Shown: piece by piece, positions 17,182 to 25,240 of the stretch
Layout: each line of letters starts with the position of its first letter
Position numbering within the stretch: position 1 is the stretch's first letter
Assembly: GCA_964586655.1 (NCBI GenBank)
Contig: CAZPGY010000014.1
Location: 3,191 to 67,190 of the forward strand
From: JAJYSO01 sp964586655
GTDB lineage: Bacteria > Bacteroidota > Bacteroidia > Flavobacteriales > Flavobacteriaceae
Length of the DNA: 64,000 bases
Reading direction: 5' to 3'
The notes under the pieces: model-generated
The model's database searches: none
Told to the model about the DNA's origin: nothing
Seen by the model: the letters and a program-made list of their open reading frames with translations, nothing else
Position numbers and translations under genes: made by a program

Positions 17182-17862
17182 ATGAACAAGCTATTAATCC
17201 CCATCAAGTTTAAACCCTTAATCCATTTTTCGCTGTGCTTTTTAATGGCACTGGCGCTATTGGCTTGCAAGGGGGAAAAGGAAACAGAAGATATTACCAA
17301 AACTCCCATCCCTGCTCAAATAAGTGAGGATTATGAGCCACGCCAGTTTCAAAAAATAGGGTTGGTCTACCAACATCCCGGAAAACACATGAAAGACGAA
17401 ATTGAAGTCTATGTTTCTAAAAAAGGAGACACCCTTCTCAATCAAGTCCGCCGTATTAAAAACGGGAAGATTGTTCGCTCAGCCAGTAAATTTTATACGC
17501 TAACACTCAAAGGAACAGCCACTGACTCTGTGTTAAAAGCTACCCTCAAGTTCTTTGCTCCGGCCGACACCATACCGCAACAAAGGCTAAAGGAACGCCA
17601 GGTGACTTTTACTTATTTGCAAAGGGTGGGCAATACCATGAAATGGCAAGATATCACCACCGATACCAATGTTATTCAGTTTGACTTCAAACCATTTAAC
17701 AAAAAGGTATTTATAGGGTTTATTGCCGACTATCGCTACTTTAAAGTCGACGGTAACTCCGACCAATTTTTATTAATCAAGAATTTTTATGCTGTAGACA
17801 CCGAAAAGAAAACCAAAAACCCCTTTATTCCGCTGTTAAAAAAAGAGAAACAAGCTCGTTAA
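17182..17862 (+). CDS. Lipoprotein of unknown function
   Basis: A 226-residue protein with an N-terminal hydrophobic stretch ending in a lipobox (LALLAC, Cys29), so it should be anchored in a membrane facing the periplasm or outside. I do not recognise a domain; the mature part is mostly beta strands with Lys/Thr-rich loops (DEIEVYVSKKGDTLLNQVRR, FDFKPFNKKVFIGFIADYRY). It sits 5 bp behind the YejK-type gene, in the same direction. A hairpin (AGCTCGT/ACGAGCT, 17853-17880) overlaps its stop codon but has no T run. Confidence 0.6.
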   Translation: MNKLLIPIKFKPLIHFSLCFLMALALLACKGEKETEDITKTPIPAQISEDYEPRQFQKIGLVYQHPGKHMKDEIEVYVSKKGDTLLNQVRRIKNGKIVRSASKFYTLTLKGTATDSVLKATLKFFAPADTIPQQRLKERQVTFTYLQRVGNTMKWQDITTDTNVIQFDFKPFNKKVFIGFIADYRYFKVDGNSDQFLLIKNFYAVDTEKKTKNPFIPLLKKEKQAR

Positions 17863-18007
17863 GCTTAATTTTGACGAGCTGTATCAATCATACATACAAA
17901 ACAAACACAAACCGGAATCGACAGGTATTGTTTACTTCGCTAAGCACACCAACGTAAAGTTTTATTCCGATGTGATAAATTCCGCTTCGAATTGTTTTGG
18001 CCTTTTA

Positions 18008-18168
18008 ATACCAATTTTATTTATTAAATAGTCTAAGTATTTATAGGATAAATTTTAAAGTTCAAGGCAAAAAACGTAGGCATAGCCATAGCTATGACGA
18101 GGCTTTTTAACGCAGAAATTTGAAATTTAGACATAAATATTGGGCTATTTTATATGTATAATTGGTAT
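18008..18168. repeat. Family A inverted-repeat element (MITE-like), best-preserved copy
   Basis: A 161-bp unit with terminal inverted repeats ATACCAATT (18008-18016) and AATTGGTAT (18160-18168); the similarity of the ends extends further inwards (TTTATTAAATAG against CTATTTTATAT). At its centre is a hairpin CATAGC-CATA-GCTATG. It carries no reading frame. Degenerate relatives in opposite orientation occur at 27565-27747 and 59280-59400. The whole 319-bp gap between the lipoprotein and DUF3037 genes is occupied mainly by it. Confidence 0.65.
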
Positions 18169-18181
18169 AAGATAAGATTGA

Positions 18182-18568
18182 TCAAAGAACAAGCTCCTCA
18201 AACAAGCGAGAAAAGGTTTTTTCAAGGTGCTCGGTCTTCCCTACATGAGGTCTTGAGGTTTGAATCACCGAGCTTCGCACCGCGGTCAGCCAACGGAATC
18301 GCTCCGCGGCTTTTAGTTTCGCAATAGGAGAATCTGTGCTGCTCCCACGAGCAATTTCCTTAAAAGCCTTTAAGTTATCATCTACAAATGCTTTTTCGGT
18401 CTCGGGGCAAAACACTTCCAATAAATCGGCGTTAAGGTGGTAATCCATTTTTAGCCAATCCTTTCTTTTACACAGCATAGCCAAGCCTACATTGATGAAC
18501 TCCTCCCGCTCAACACGAGGCACCAATCGAATTACAGCATACTCATACAAGTCGTTTTTGTCGTGCAT
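18182..18568 (-). CDS. DUF3037 family protein
   Basis: A 128-residue cytoplasmic protein starting MHDKNDLYEYAVIRLVPRV and containing EEFINVGLAMLCKRKDWL, the conserved core of DUF3037. It overlaps the 3' end of the upstream HipA-like gene by 26 bp, so the two are translationally coupled. The pairing of HipA-like kinases (PF20613) with DUF3037 proteins is recurrent in bacteria; the role of the pair is unknown. The family is not predicted to be an enzyme by any motif I can see. Confidence 0.8.
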   Translation of the reverse strand: MHDKNDLYEYAVIRLVPRVEREEFINVGLAMLCKRKDWLKMDYHLNADLLEVFCPETEKAFVDDNLKAFKEIARGSSTDSPIAKLKAAERFRWLTAVRSSVIQTSRPHVGKTEHLEKTFSRLFEELVL

Positions 18569-19340
18569 CTTCGGCTTCTTTTACAAAAAGATCGGTCCGG
18601 GCCAACCTCAAGGTTAAAAATTCTTTATAAACGTTTCTAATTTCTTTCGGGGTCAACTCGTTTTCTTCCCATTCCAACCATTCATCGGGCAATAAATCTA
18701 CAATTTGCCCTATCACTTCAGGGGTCAATAATTGTCGTAGCCTCAAATCAACTGCTGATAATCGAGAAGCTCGGTGCAGCAACACATGATCTTTAATCAA
18801 GGGAAAAGGCGTTTGAGCTTTGTCGCGCCAATTTGCCCATGAATGATGAAAATACAGAGAAGCACCATGGTCAATCAGCCACAATTCTCGATGCCACATC
18901 AGCATATTCGTATTCCGGAACGTGCGGTCGATATTGGTTAAAAAAGCATCCAACCACACAATTTTCGAGGCGGTTTCTGCATCGACCTTCATCACTGCCG
19001 GATCAAAATTGATGGCACCGGAAAGGTAATGCAAAGCCAAATTCATTCCGGTACTCCATTTTAACAAATCTTGAATTTCTTCATCTCCTTCTGTGCGTCC
19101 AAAATCTGCTCCAAGATCGGCAAAAACCAATTCGGGGACTTTTAATCCTATCACACGAGCTACCTCGCCACCGATTAATTCGGCAATCAGCGCTTTGACT
19201 CCATGACCGGCACCCTTGAATTTTAGCACATACTTAAACCCGTCATCGGCATCAGCCAAAGCGGGCAAGGACCCGCCTTCACGCAAGGGAGTAATGTATC
19301 GCATCACCGTAACTCGCCGTAAATTTTCAATTTTTGACAT
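18543..19340 (-). CDS. HipA-like kinase-fold protein
   Basis: A 265-residue protein; ATG at 19340 is preferred over the TTG two codons upstream. It matches the short HipA-like family (PF20613): LREGGSLPALADADDGFKY (ATP-loop region), YVLKFKGAGHG with the likely catalytic Lys, LIAELIGGEVARVIGL, NIDRTFRNTNML and LWLIDHGASLYFHH, the last two corresponding to the catalytic and metal-binding loops of the HipA kinase fold. HipA itself is a toxin that phosphorylates GltX, but no HipB-like antitoxin is adjacent; instead the next gene is DUF3037, overlapping by 26 bp. Target and function are unknown. Confidence 0.75.
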   Translation of the reverse strand: MSKIENLRRVTVMRYITPLREGGSLPALADADDGFKYVLKFKGAGHGVKALIAELIGGEVARVIGLKVPELVFADLGADFGRTEGDEEIQDLLKWSTGMNLALHYLSGAINFDPAVMKVDAETASKIVWLDAFLTNIDRTFRNTNMLMWHRELWLIDHGASLYFHHSWANWRDKAQTPFPLIKDHVLLHRASRLSAVDLRLRQLLTPEVIGQIVDLLPDEWLEWEENELTPKEIRNVYKEFLTLRLARTDLFVKEAEDARQKRLV

Positions 19341-19478
19341 GGACAAAAATAAAGAAATAGAACATGAAATGGAAATAGAATTAACCGCCCTTTTTAGAAA
19401 GGTCTTTTATTATTAGCCCTACTCCGTTTTATAAACTGAGCTTCCTTTTCAGCAGCTTGTTAAACGTTAAAAAAGTTA

Positions 19479-19532
19479 CCCTGTGAATCATCACGTAAAT
19501 CCCGCACCTGCGGGACTGAAAGCAATTCACAA
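19479..19532. repeat. Nested-palindrome repeat, copy 1
   Basis: A 54-bp unit with an outer inverted repeat TGTGAAT/ATTCACA and an inner one TCCCGCA-CC-TGCGGGA. A second copy with one substitution lies 29 bp further on. The stretch 19347-19695 has no gene. Confidence 0.7.
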
Positions 19533-19561
19533 CATATCGTGTGATGCAAAAAAATGAATGT

Positions 19562-19615
19562 CCCTGTGAATCATCACGTAAATCCCGCACCTGCGGGACT
19601 GAAAGCAGTTCACAA
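19562..19615. repeat. Nested-palindrome repeat, copy 2
   Basis: Identical to copy 1 except for an A to G change in the right outer arm (AGCAGTTCACAA). The 83-bp period and the shared palindromes suggest duplication or a structured RNA; only two units exist. Confidence 0.7.
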
Positions 19616-19695
19616 GGCTATCTATTCTTAGGTTCTGGGATTTGTTCCTTGAAAAATGCAGAACTAACTTCAGAGTTTAGGCTTGCTGTATATTC

Positions 19696-20190
19696 CTAAA
19701 AAATAAGCGCTCGAAACAGCCATGCCTTATAAATAAAAAGTCCTAAAAAGATAAGAGCAGCCAGGAAATTGATAAAGGTGCCGGCGAGGAAACCTATAAA
19801 AGAACCAAAAGCAGCTTTAACGGCTTTATCGGTTTGGGTTTGATTGAAAACCAATTCGCCAATCAAAGCCCCGACAAAAGGACCGATTAAAATGCCAAAA
19901 GGGAAAAACAAGCCCGCTACCAAGCCCACCGTAGTGCCGATGGCGCCGGCTTTACTGCCGCCAAATCGCTTGGTGCCTTCGGCGGGAATAACATAATCCA
20001 AAATAAACAGCAGTATGGTAACGCCCAGTGTAATCCCCAAAAACCAATATTCCACTTCAACGCCCGGAATCAAATAAAGCAGTAAAAGCCCTACCCAACT
20101 CAAGGGCAGGCCGGGGAGAATGGGCAAAAAACTACCGATAATTCCTCCTATACATAAAATGAGACCAAGAAGAAGTAAAGCGATTTCCAT
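19696..20190 (-). CDS. DUF456 family membrane protein
   Basis: A 164-residue, very hydrophobic protein with about four to five membrane segments. IGSFLPILPGLPLSWVGLLLLY near the N-terminus and FPFGILIGPFVGALIGEL with KAAFGSFIGFLAGT near the C-terminus are the glycine-rich signatures of DUF456. Function is unknown. It stands alone between the nested-palindrome repeats and recG, all on the minus strand. Confidence 0.85.
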   Translation of the reverse strand: MEIALLLLGLILCIGGIIGSFLPILPGLPLSWVGLLLLYLIPGVEVEYWFLGITLGVTILLFILDYVIPAEGTKRFGGSKAGAIGTTVGLVAGLFFPFGILIGPFVGALIGELVFNQTQTDKAVKAAFGSFIGFLAGTFINFLAALIFLGLFIYKAWLFRALIF

Positions 20191-20282
20191 AAGACAACTA
20201 TTAGTGAGAAAAGTACAAAAAAACGTGATAAACTTATGCGTCTCATCTTTTAAATATCGTTCTCCGCTTCCATCATTTAGGC

Positions 20283-22388
20283 TCAGCTGATATAATTCCA
20301 GATATTTTTATGTTTGGACAGCATGGCATAAGTATATTTCAACATTTTATGCTGTGGATTTTGCAAGCCGGGGTCTTCTCTTAGGATTCGTTGGGCGTGG
20401 TGTCGTGCCATTTTCAGGATTTGGTTATCGGCCACAATATCAGCTATTTTAAGATTGAGTATTCCACTCTGCTGCGTTCCCATGATATTGCCGGGACCGC
20501 GCAATTTTAAATCCACCTCGGCTATTTTAAAACCGTCATTGGTGGCCGTCATGGTTTGCAAACGGGTTTTGCTGTCGGCCGACAGCTTGTGTCCGGTCAT
20601 TAAAACACAATAACTTTGTTCGGCCCCACGTCCTACTCTACCGCGCAATTGATGGAGCTGTGACAAGCCAAAACGCTCAGCACTCTCGATAATCATCACA
20701 CTGGCATTGGGTACATTTACCCCCACTTCAATCACCGTGGTGGCAACCATCAGCTGGGTTTCCCCCTTGACAAAACGATTCATTTCATAATCCTTATCAG
20801 CGGGCTTCATTTGGCCGTGGACAATAGATATTTGATATTGTGGTTTTGGGAAATCACGAGAAAGACTGTCATAACCGTCCATTAAGTCTTTATAATCCAT
20901 TTCGCGACTCTCTTCTATCAGGGGATAAACCACATATACTTGTCGTCCTTTGGCGATTTCATCCCGGATAAATCCAAAAACAGCCAATCGGTTTTTATCA
21001 TAACGATGAACGGTTTTGACCGGTTTTCTACCGGGAGGCAGTTCATCGATGACAGAGATGTCCAAATCTCCATACAGACTCATGGCCAAAGTTCGCGGAA
21101 TGGGCGTGGCAGTCATGACCAAAATATTAGGCGGCAGTTCATTTTTACGCCACAGTTTAGCGCGTTGGGCCACTCCAAAACGGTGTTGCTCATCAATAAT
21201 TGCTAACCCGAGGTTTTGAAACACCACCTTATCTTGAATTACCGCATGAGTACCTATTAAAATTTGAAGTCTTCCACTTTGCAGGTCTTCATGAATTTTT
21301 TTACGAGCCGATTTTTTGGTAGATCCGGTCAACAAGGCTACACACACTCCTATTTTTTCGGCAAATTCTTTTAAACCTTGATAATGCTGGGTGGCCAAAA
21401 TTTCTGTGGGTGCCATCAGGCAGGCTTGAAAATCATTATCCAAGGCAATTAAACAGGATAAAAACGCTACAATGGTTTTTCCCGATCCCACATCGCCCTG
21501 CAACAAACGGTTCATCTGTGCCGGACTGCCTAAGTCTTTACGAATTTCCTTGACCACTCTTTTTTGGGCCGTCGTCAAATCAAAGGGCAAGTGATTTTCA
21601 TAAAACTGATTGAATAAAGAACCTACCTTATCAAAGGCATAGCCCTTTATTTTTTGTTTCCGCATTTGATTTTTCTTGATGAGCTGCAATTGAAGGTAAA
21701 ACAGTTCTTCAAACTTTAAACGGAACTGAGCTTTGCTCAGTTTTTCAGCAGATTGAGGAAAATGTACATTAAATACGGCGGCCGTACGAGGCATTAATTT
21801 CAATTCGTTGCGAAGCGCTTCGGGCAAGGTCTCAAAAAAATCTTTTTTACAGGCCGCAAACACCTGTTTCATCATTTTGAGTAGGCTGCGGTTACTGATT
21901 TTTCCTTTGGTCAGTTTCTCGGTAGAAGGATACACCGGCTGCATGGCCATGCGCACCGATTTTTTGTGTTCTTCTAATAATTCCATCTCGGGATGAGGCA
22001 TGGAAAATAGACCGTTAAACCAGTTGACCTTCCCAAAGATAACATAGGCTTTATTGATTTTCAGACGCTGTTTTAACCACTTATGACCGCGAAACCACAC
22101 CAGTTCCATTTTCCCTGTATCGTCGACAAAAGTGGCCACCAAGCGTTTACCGCGTTTTTGCCCCACCGTCTTAAGGTGAATAATCTTTCCAATGATTTGT
22201 ACCTCAGCATCGTTGCGCTGTAGCTCATTGATTTTGTAATACCGTGTTTTGTCAATGTAACGATGGGGAAAAAGGTTGAGCAAATCTTGAAAAGTATGAA
22301 TGCCCAACTCGCTACGTAGCAAATCGGCACGATTGGGACCTACCCCTTTTAAATAATCAATCGGAGTCTGTAAACGCTCAGGATTCAT
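20283..22388 (-). CDS. recG: ATP-dependent DNA helicase RecG
   Basis: A 701-residue superfamily 2 helicase. The N-terminal wedge/OB domain (residues about 1-200) includes LNLFPHRYIDKTRYYKI. The helicase core has Walker A GDVGSGKT at residues 298-305, the DEQH box (IDEQHRFGV), MTATPIPRTLAM, and the C-terminal QLHQLRGRVGRG motif VI. RecG remodels stalled replication forks and Holliday junctions in the cytoplasm. Length and motif order are normal. It is a single gene; the S9 peptidase gene upstream is 73 bp away on the same strand. Confidence 0.95.
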   Translation of the reverse strand: MNPERLQTPIDYLKGVGPNRADLLRSELGIHTFQDLLNLFPHRYIDKTRYYKINELQRNDAEVQIIGKIIHLKTVGQKRGKRLVATFVDDTGKMELVWFRGHKWLKQRLKINKAYVIFGKVNWFNGLFSMPHPEMELLEEHKKSVRMAMQPVYPSTEKLTKGKISNRSLLKMMKQVFAACKKDFFETLPEALRNELKLMPRTAAVFNVHFPQSAEKLSKAQFRLKFEELFYLQLQLIKKNQMRKQKIKGYAFDKVGSLFNQFYENHLPFDLTTAQKRVVKEIRKDLGSPAQMNRLLQGDVGSGKTIVAFLSCLIALDNDFQACLMAPTEILATQHYQGLKEFAEKIGVCVALLTGSTKKSARKKIHEDLQSGRLQILIGTHAVIQDKVVFQNLGLAIIDEQHRFGVAQRAKLWRKNELPPNILVMTATPIPRTLAMSLYGDLDISVIDELPPGRKPVKTVHRYDKNRLAVFGFIRDEIAKGRQVYVVYPLIEESREMDYKDLMDGYDSLSRDFPKPQYQISIVHGQMKPADKDYEMNRFVKGETQLMVATTVIEVGVNVPNASVMIIESAERFGLSQLHQLRGRVGRGAEQSYCVLMTGHKLSADSKTRLQTMTATNDGFKIAEVDLKLRGPGNIMGTQQSGILNLKIADIVADNQILKMARHHAQRILREDPGLQNPQHKMLKYTYAMLSKHKNIWNYIS

Positions 22389-22460
22389 GGAAACGAAGAT
22401 AATGAATCTTATATCTTAATCCGCAAGTTGGTAAAATTTTATCCTCATCAAATACAATTC

Positions 22461-24521
22461 TCAATCGGTCTTCTTCTCCATATCGATCAAGAAAGCATAA
22501 TCTCTGGCCAGCTCTCGAAGGGCTTGAAACCGCCCCGAAGCTCCACCGTGCCCGGCATCCATATTGATGTGGAACAAGAGTTGGTGGTCATCCGTTTTTA
22601 GCTCACGCAATTTGGCCACCCATTTGGCGGGTTCCCAATATTGCACCTGCGAGTCGTGAAATCCGGTGGTGACAAAAATATGAGGATAAGCTTGAGCGGT
22701 GACATTGTCATAGGGAGAATAGGCCTTCATGGCTTTGTAATATTCTTCGTCATTAGGATTTCCCCATTCGTCATATTCTCCGGTGGTCAACGGAATACTG
22801 TCATCGAGCATGGTGGTAAGCACATCGACAAAAGGCACTGCTGCTATTACGCCTTTATAGAGTTCCGGTGCCATATTGAGAATGCCCCCCATCAGCATAC
22901 CTCCGGCCGAACCGCCCATAGCAAACAAGTGTTGGGGAGAGGTATATTTTTGTGCAATCAAATATCGACTGCAAGCTATAAAATCAGTGAAGGTGTTCAT
23001 CTTGGCCAATAGCTTGCCTTCTTCATACCATTGTCGCCCGAGATATTCGCCCCCACGGACATGGGCTATGGCATACACAAATCCGCGGTTGAGCAAACCC
23101 AAGCGGGTACTCGAAAAATTGGGATCCGTGGTATGCCCATAACTGCCATACGCATAGAGCAACAACGGATTCTTTCCGTCTCGGGTAATGCCCTTTTTAT
23201 ACACCAAAGAAATCGGTATTTTGGTACCGTCATCGGCTTGAGCCCACAGGCGTTCAGTGGCATAGTGGTCTTTGTCAAAATCGGGATCGCGTATTTCCTG
23301 CACCTTCATAATTTTTTCTTCCCGGGTTTTCATATTGTAATCGATAACCGTTCCCGGTGTAGCCAAACCATTGAAAACATACCGCAATACATGGGTGTTG
23401 AACTCGGGGTTACTTCCGGTGCCTACCGTATAGGTTTCACTTTCAAAGGGCAGGTAATAATCTTCACTACCGTCCCAGCGGAGGATGCGAAGTTTGGTCA
23501 ATCCGTTAATACGCTCACTCAACACCAGGTATTCCTTAAAAATATCTGCGCCTTCCAACAACACCTCTTCGCGATGTGGAATCATATCAGTCCAATGCTC
23601 CTTTTCGGTTTGGGTTGTAGGCGTTTTCATCAATTTGAAATTAGTAGCGCCATCTTTATTGGTCAGGATATAGAAATGATCGTCATAATGTGCAATATTG
23701 TATTCGAGTTTGTGGCTTCTTTTTTGGAAGAGTCGAAATTTGCCCTGCGGATCAGTCGTTGACAAAATACGATATTCATCACTCAAAGTACTGTGACTTC
23801 CAATCAGGATAAATTGCCGAGATTTGCTGCGCCTGACCCCCGTGACAAAAGTTTCGTCTTTCTCGTGATAAACCAACTCATCAGATACTTGATCTTGGCG
23901 CAATACATGTCGATAAATTTTATCAGACCTCAACGTCTTAGCATCTTTATGGGTGTAGAAAAAAGTTTTGTTGTCTGCTGCCCAAGCCACACTGCCGGTG
24001 GTGTTTTCAATTTTATCCGGATAAATTTCTCCGGTTTCCAAATTTTTAATCCGAAGGGTATATTGTCGACGACTGACGGTGTCTACCCCAAAAGCGGCCA
24101 GCTGATTATTAGGACTGATACTCAGGCCGCCCAACTGAAAAAAATCGTGCCCTTCTGCCATCTTATTGCCATCAAACATCACCTCTTCCGCTGCATCTAA
24201 ACTTCCCTGCTTGCGGCAATAAACAGGATAATCTCCTTCTTTATCATAACGTACATAATACCAATATCCGTTTCGTTTAAAAGGCACCGATTCATCATCG
24301 AGCTTGATTCGCGACTTCATTTCCGTGAACAAATCTTCCTGAAGCTGTTGGGTATGATCGGTCATTTCCTTGTAGTACTCATTCTCAGCATTTAGGTATT
24401 TAAGCACCGCCGGATTTTCGCGTTCGTTCATCCAAAAGTAATTATCGATACGCTGATCGCCATGTATTTCGAGTTTTTTGGGTGTTTTTTGAGCTTGGGG
24501 AGGGCGTATTTTTGTCTTCAA
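22461..24521 (-). CDS. S9A family peptidase (oligopeptidase B type)
   Basis: A 686-residue prolyl-oligopeptidase-family serine peptidase. An N-terminal beta-propeller is followed by an alpha/beta-hydrolase domain with GGSAGGM (nucleophile Ser538), FVTTGFHDSQV (Asp region) and MDAGHGG (catalytic His). The pattern ERENPAVLKYLNAENEYY near the N-terminus is typical of oligopeptidase B (PtrB), which cleaves short peptides after basic residues. There is no signal peptide, so a cytoplasmic location is expected. Assignment to the PtrB branch rather than other S9A members is by similarity of motifs. Confidence 0.88.
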   Translation of the reverse strand: MKTKIRPPQAQKTPKKLEIHGDQRIDNYFWMNERENPAVLKYLNAENEYYKEMTDHTQQLQEDLFTEMKSRIKLDDESVPFKRNGYWYYVRYDKEGDYPVYCRKQGSLDAAEEVMFDGNKMAEGHDFFQLGGLSISPNNQLAAFGVDTVSRRQYTLRIKNLETGEIYPDKIENTTGSVAWAADNKTFFYTHKDAKTLRSDKIYRHVLRQDQVSDELVYHEKDETFVTGVRRSKSRQFILIGSHSTLSDEYRILSTTDPQGKFRLFQKRSHKLEYNIAHYDDHFYILTNKDGATNFKLMKTPTTQTEKEHWTDMIPHREEVLLEGADIFKEYLVLSERINGLTKLRILRWDGSEDYYLPFESETYTVGTGSNPEFNTHVLRYVFNGLATPGTVIDYNMKTREEKIMKVQEIRDPDFDKDHYATERLWAQADDGTKIPISLVYKKGITRDGKNPLLLYAYGSYGHTTDPNFSSTRLGLLNRGFVYAIAHVRGGEYLGRQWYEEGKLLAKMNTFTDFIACSRYLIAQKYTSPQHLFAMGGSAGGMLMGGILNMAPELYKGVIAAVPFVDVLTTMLDDSIPLTTGEYDEWGNPNDEEYYKAMKAYSPYDNVTAQAYPHIFVTTGFHDSQVQYWEPAKWVAKLRELKTDDHQLLFHINMDAGHGGASGRFQALRELARDYAFLIDMEKKTD

Positions 24522-24744
24522 GGGAATGTTTTTTAAATTTTAACAACACAAAAATAGCATTTATGTACCGATTTCCCACAAGGCTTTTCAAATTCATATC
24601 GCCTTAAAGTCGAAAGGGAGTTTAGGAGCCATATAGCCTGTAGAAATCAAACAAGGCAAGGAATTTCCAATTGAATTCTTCGAGCAGCCTGACGCCCCTC
24701 CATGTTATGTTAGCAGCCTGACGCTCTTGGAATTTGGTATTAAT

Positions 24745-24910
24745 GAGTTCATTTAAACTTTCTATTATTGACTGCATCCCGAAGTTTCGGGATTGCCCCA
24801 TATTTTGTCTTTTCCTTACTCCATAGCTACGGCTATGCAGTGCAAAAAAGACTTCATCTGGGACAAAAATCTCTATTTTTCGCTTCAATCCTAAAAGTTT
24901 AAATGACCTC
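24745..24910. repeat. Family B inverted-repeat element, copy 1
   Basis: A 166-bp unit with ends GAGTTCATTTAAACTTT and AAAGTTTAAATGACCTC, inverted relative to each other. A central hairpin CATAGC-TACG-GCTATG is present. From 24794 to 24911 it is identical to the copy at 30274-30391. The right-hand end plus one base reads TGA on the minus strand and is the stop codon of the DUF3784 gene. The adjacent 24596-24744 also lacks a gene and may belong to a larger version of the element. Confidence 0.75.
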
Positions 24911-25235
24911 AATGCTTGTTCCGTTGTGATTTGTAAAACTTATTGGATTTCCAAATCAAGAATGCATAAGCTAACAAAGGATATAGGACCAATAAAATTT
25001 TACTCCACTGATAAAATTCAAAAAAATATAAGAGCCAACAACATCCGGCAGTTGAAAGGCTTAAAAACACATGAAAACACCTGAAATACCGAATAAAAGA
25101 CGGCAAATCAAAGTCTTGTTGTTCTTCTTTTGACAGCCGGTTATATCCCGATAACATATAGGGGGCATTCTTTTCATTAACCATAAAGCCCACCAACAAA
25201 AATATAAGGCTCAACACCACAACAGGAACAATCAT
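24909..25235 (-). CDS. DUF3784-like small membrane protein
   Basis: A 108-residue protein with three hydrophobic helices (about residues 3-17, 53-72 and 76-95). The loop between helices 1 and 2, MLSGYNRLSKEEQQDFDLPSF, resembles the conserved sGYN..skeE...D motif of DUF3784. Function is unknown. It starts 5 bp after the hisS stop and is probably the last gene of that operon. Its TGA stop codon is formed by the terminal bases of a family B element. Confidence 0.65.
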   Translation of the reverse strand: MIVPVVVLSLIFLLVGFMVNEKNAPYMLSGYNRLSKEEQQDFDLPSFIRYFRCFHVFLSLSTAGCCWLLYFFEFYQWSKILLVLYPLLAYAFLIWKSNKFYKSQRNKH

Positions 25236-25240
25236 GGCAA

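Noticed and set aside
19479..19615. CRISPR-like arrangement of two repeats and a spacer
   Set aside because: Only two units, 54-bp repeats with internal palindromes, a 29-bp spacer and no cas genes nearby.
24622..24912. A 96-codon open frame on the minus strand through the family B element
   Set aside because: It lies almost wholly in repeat sequence with inverted ends and overlaps the stop of the DUF3784 gene; the second copy of the element does not keep the frame.
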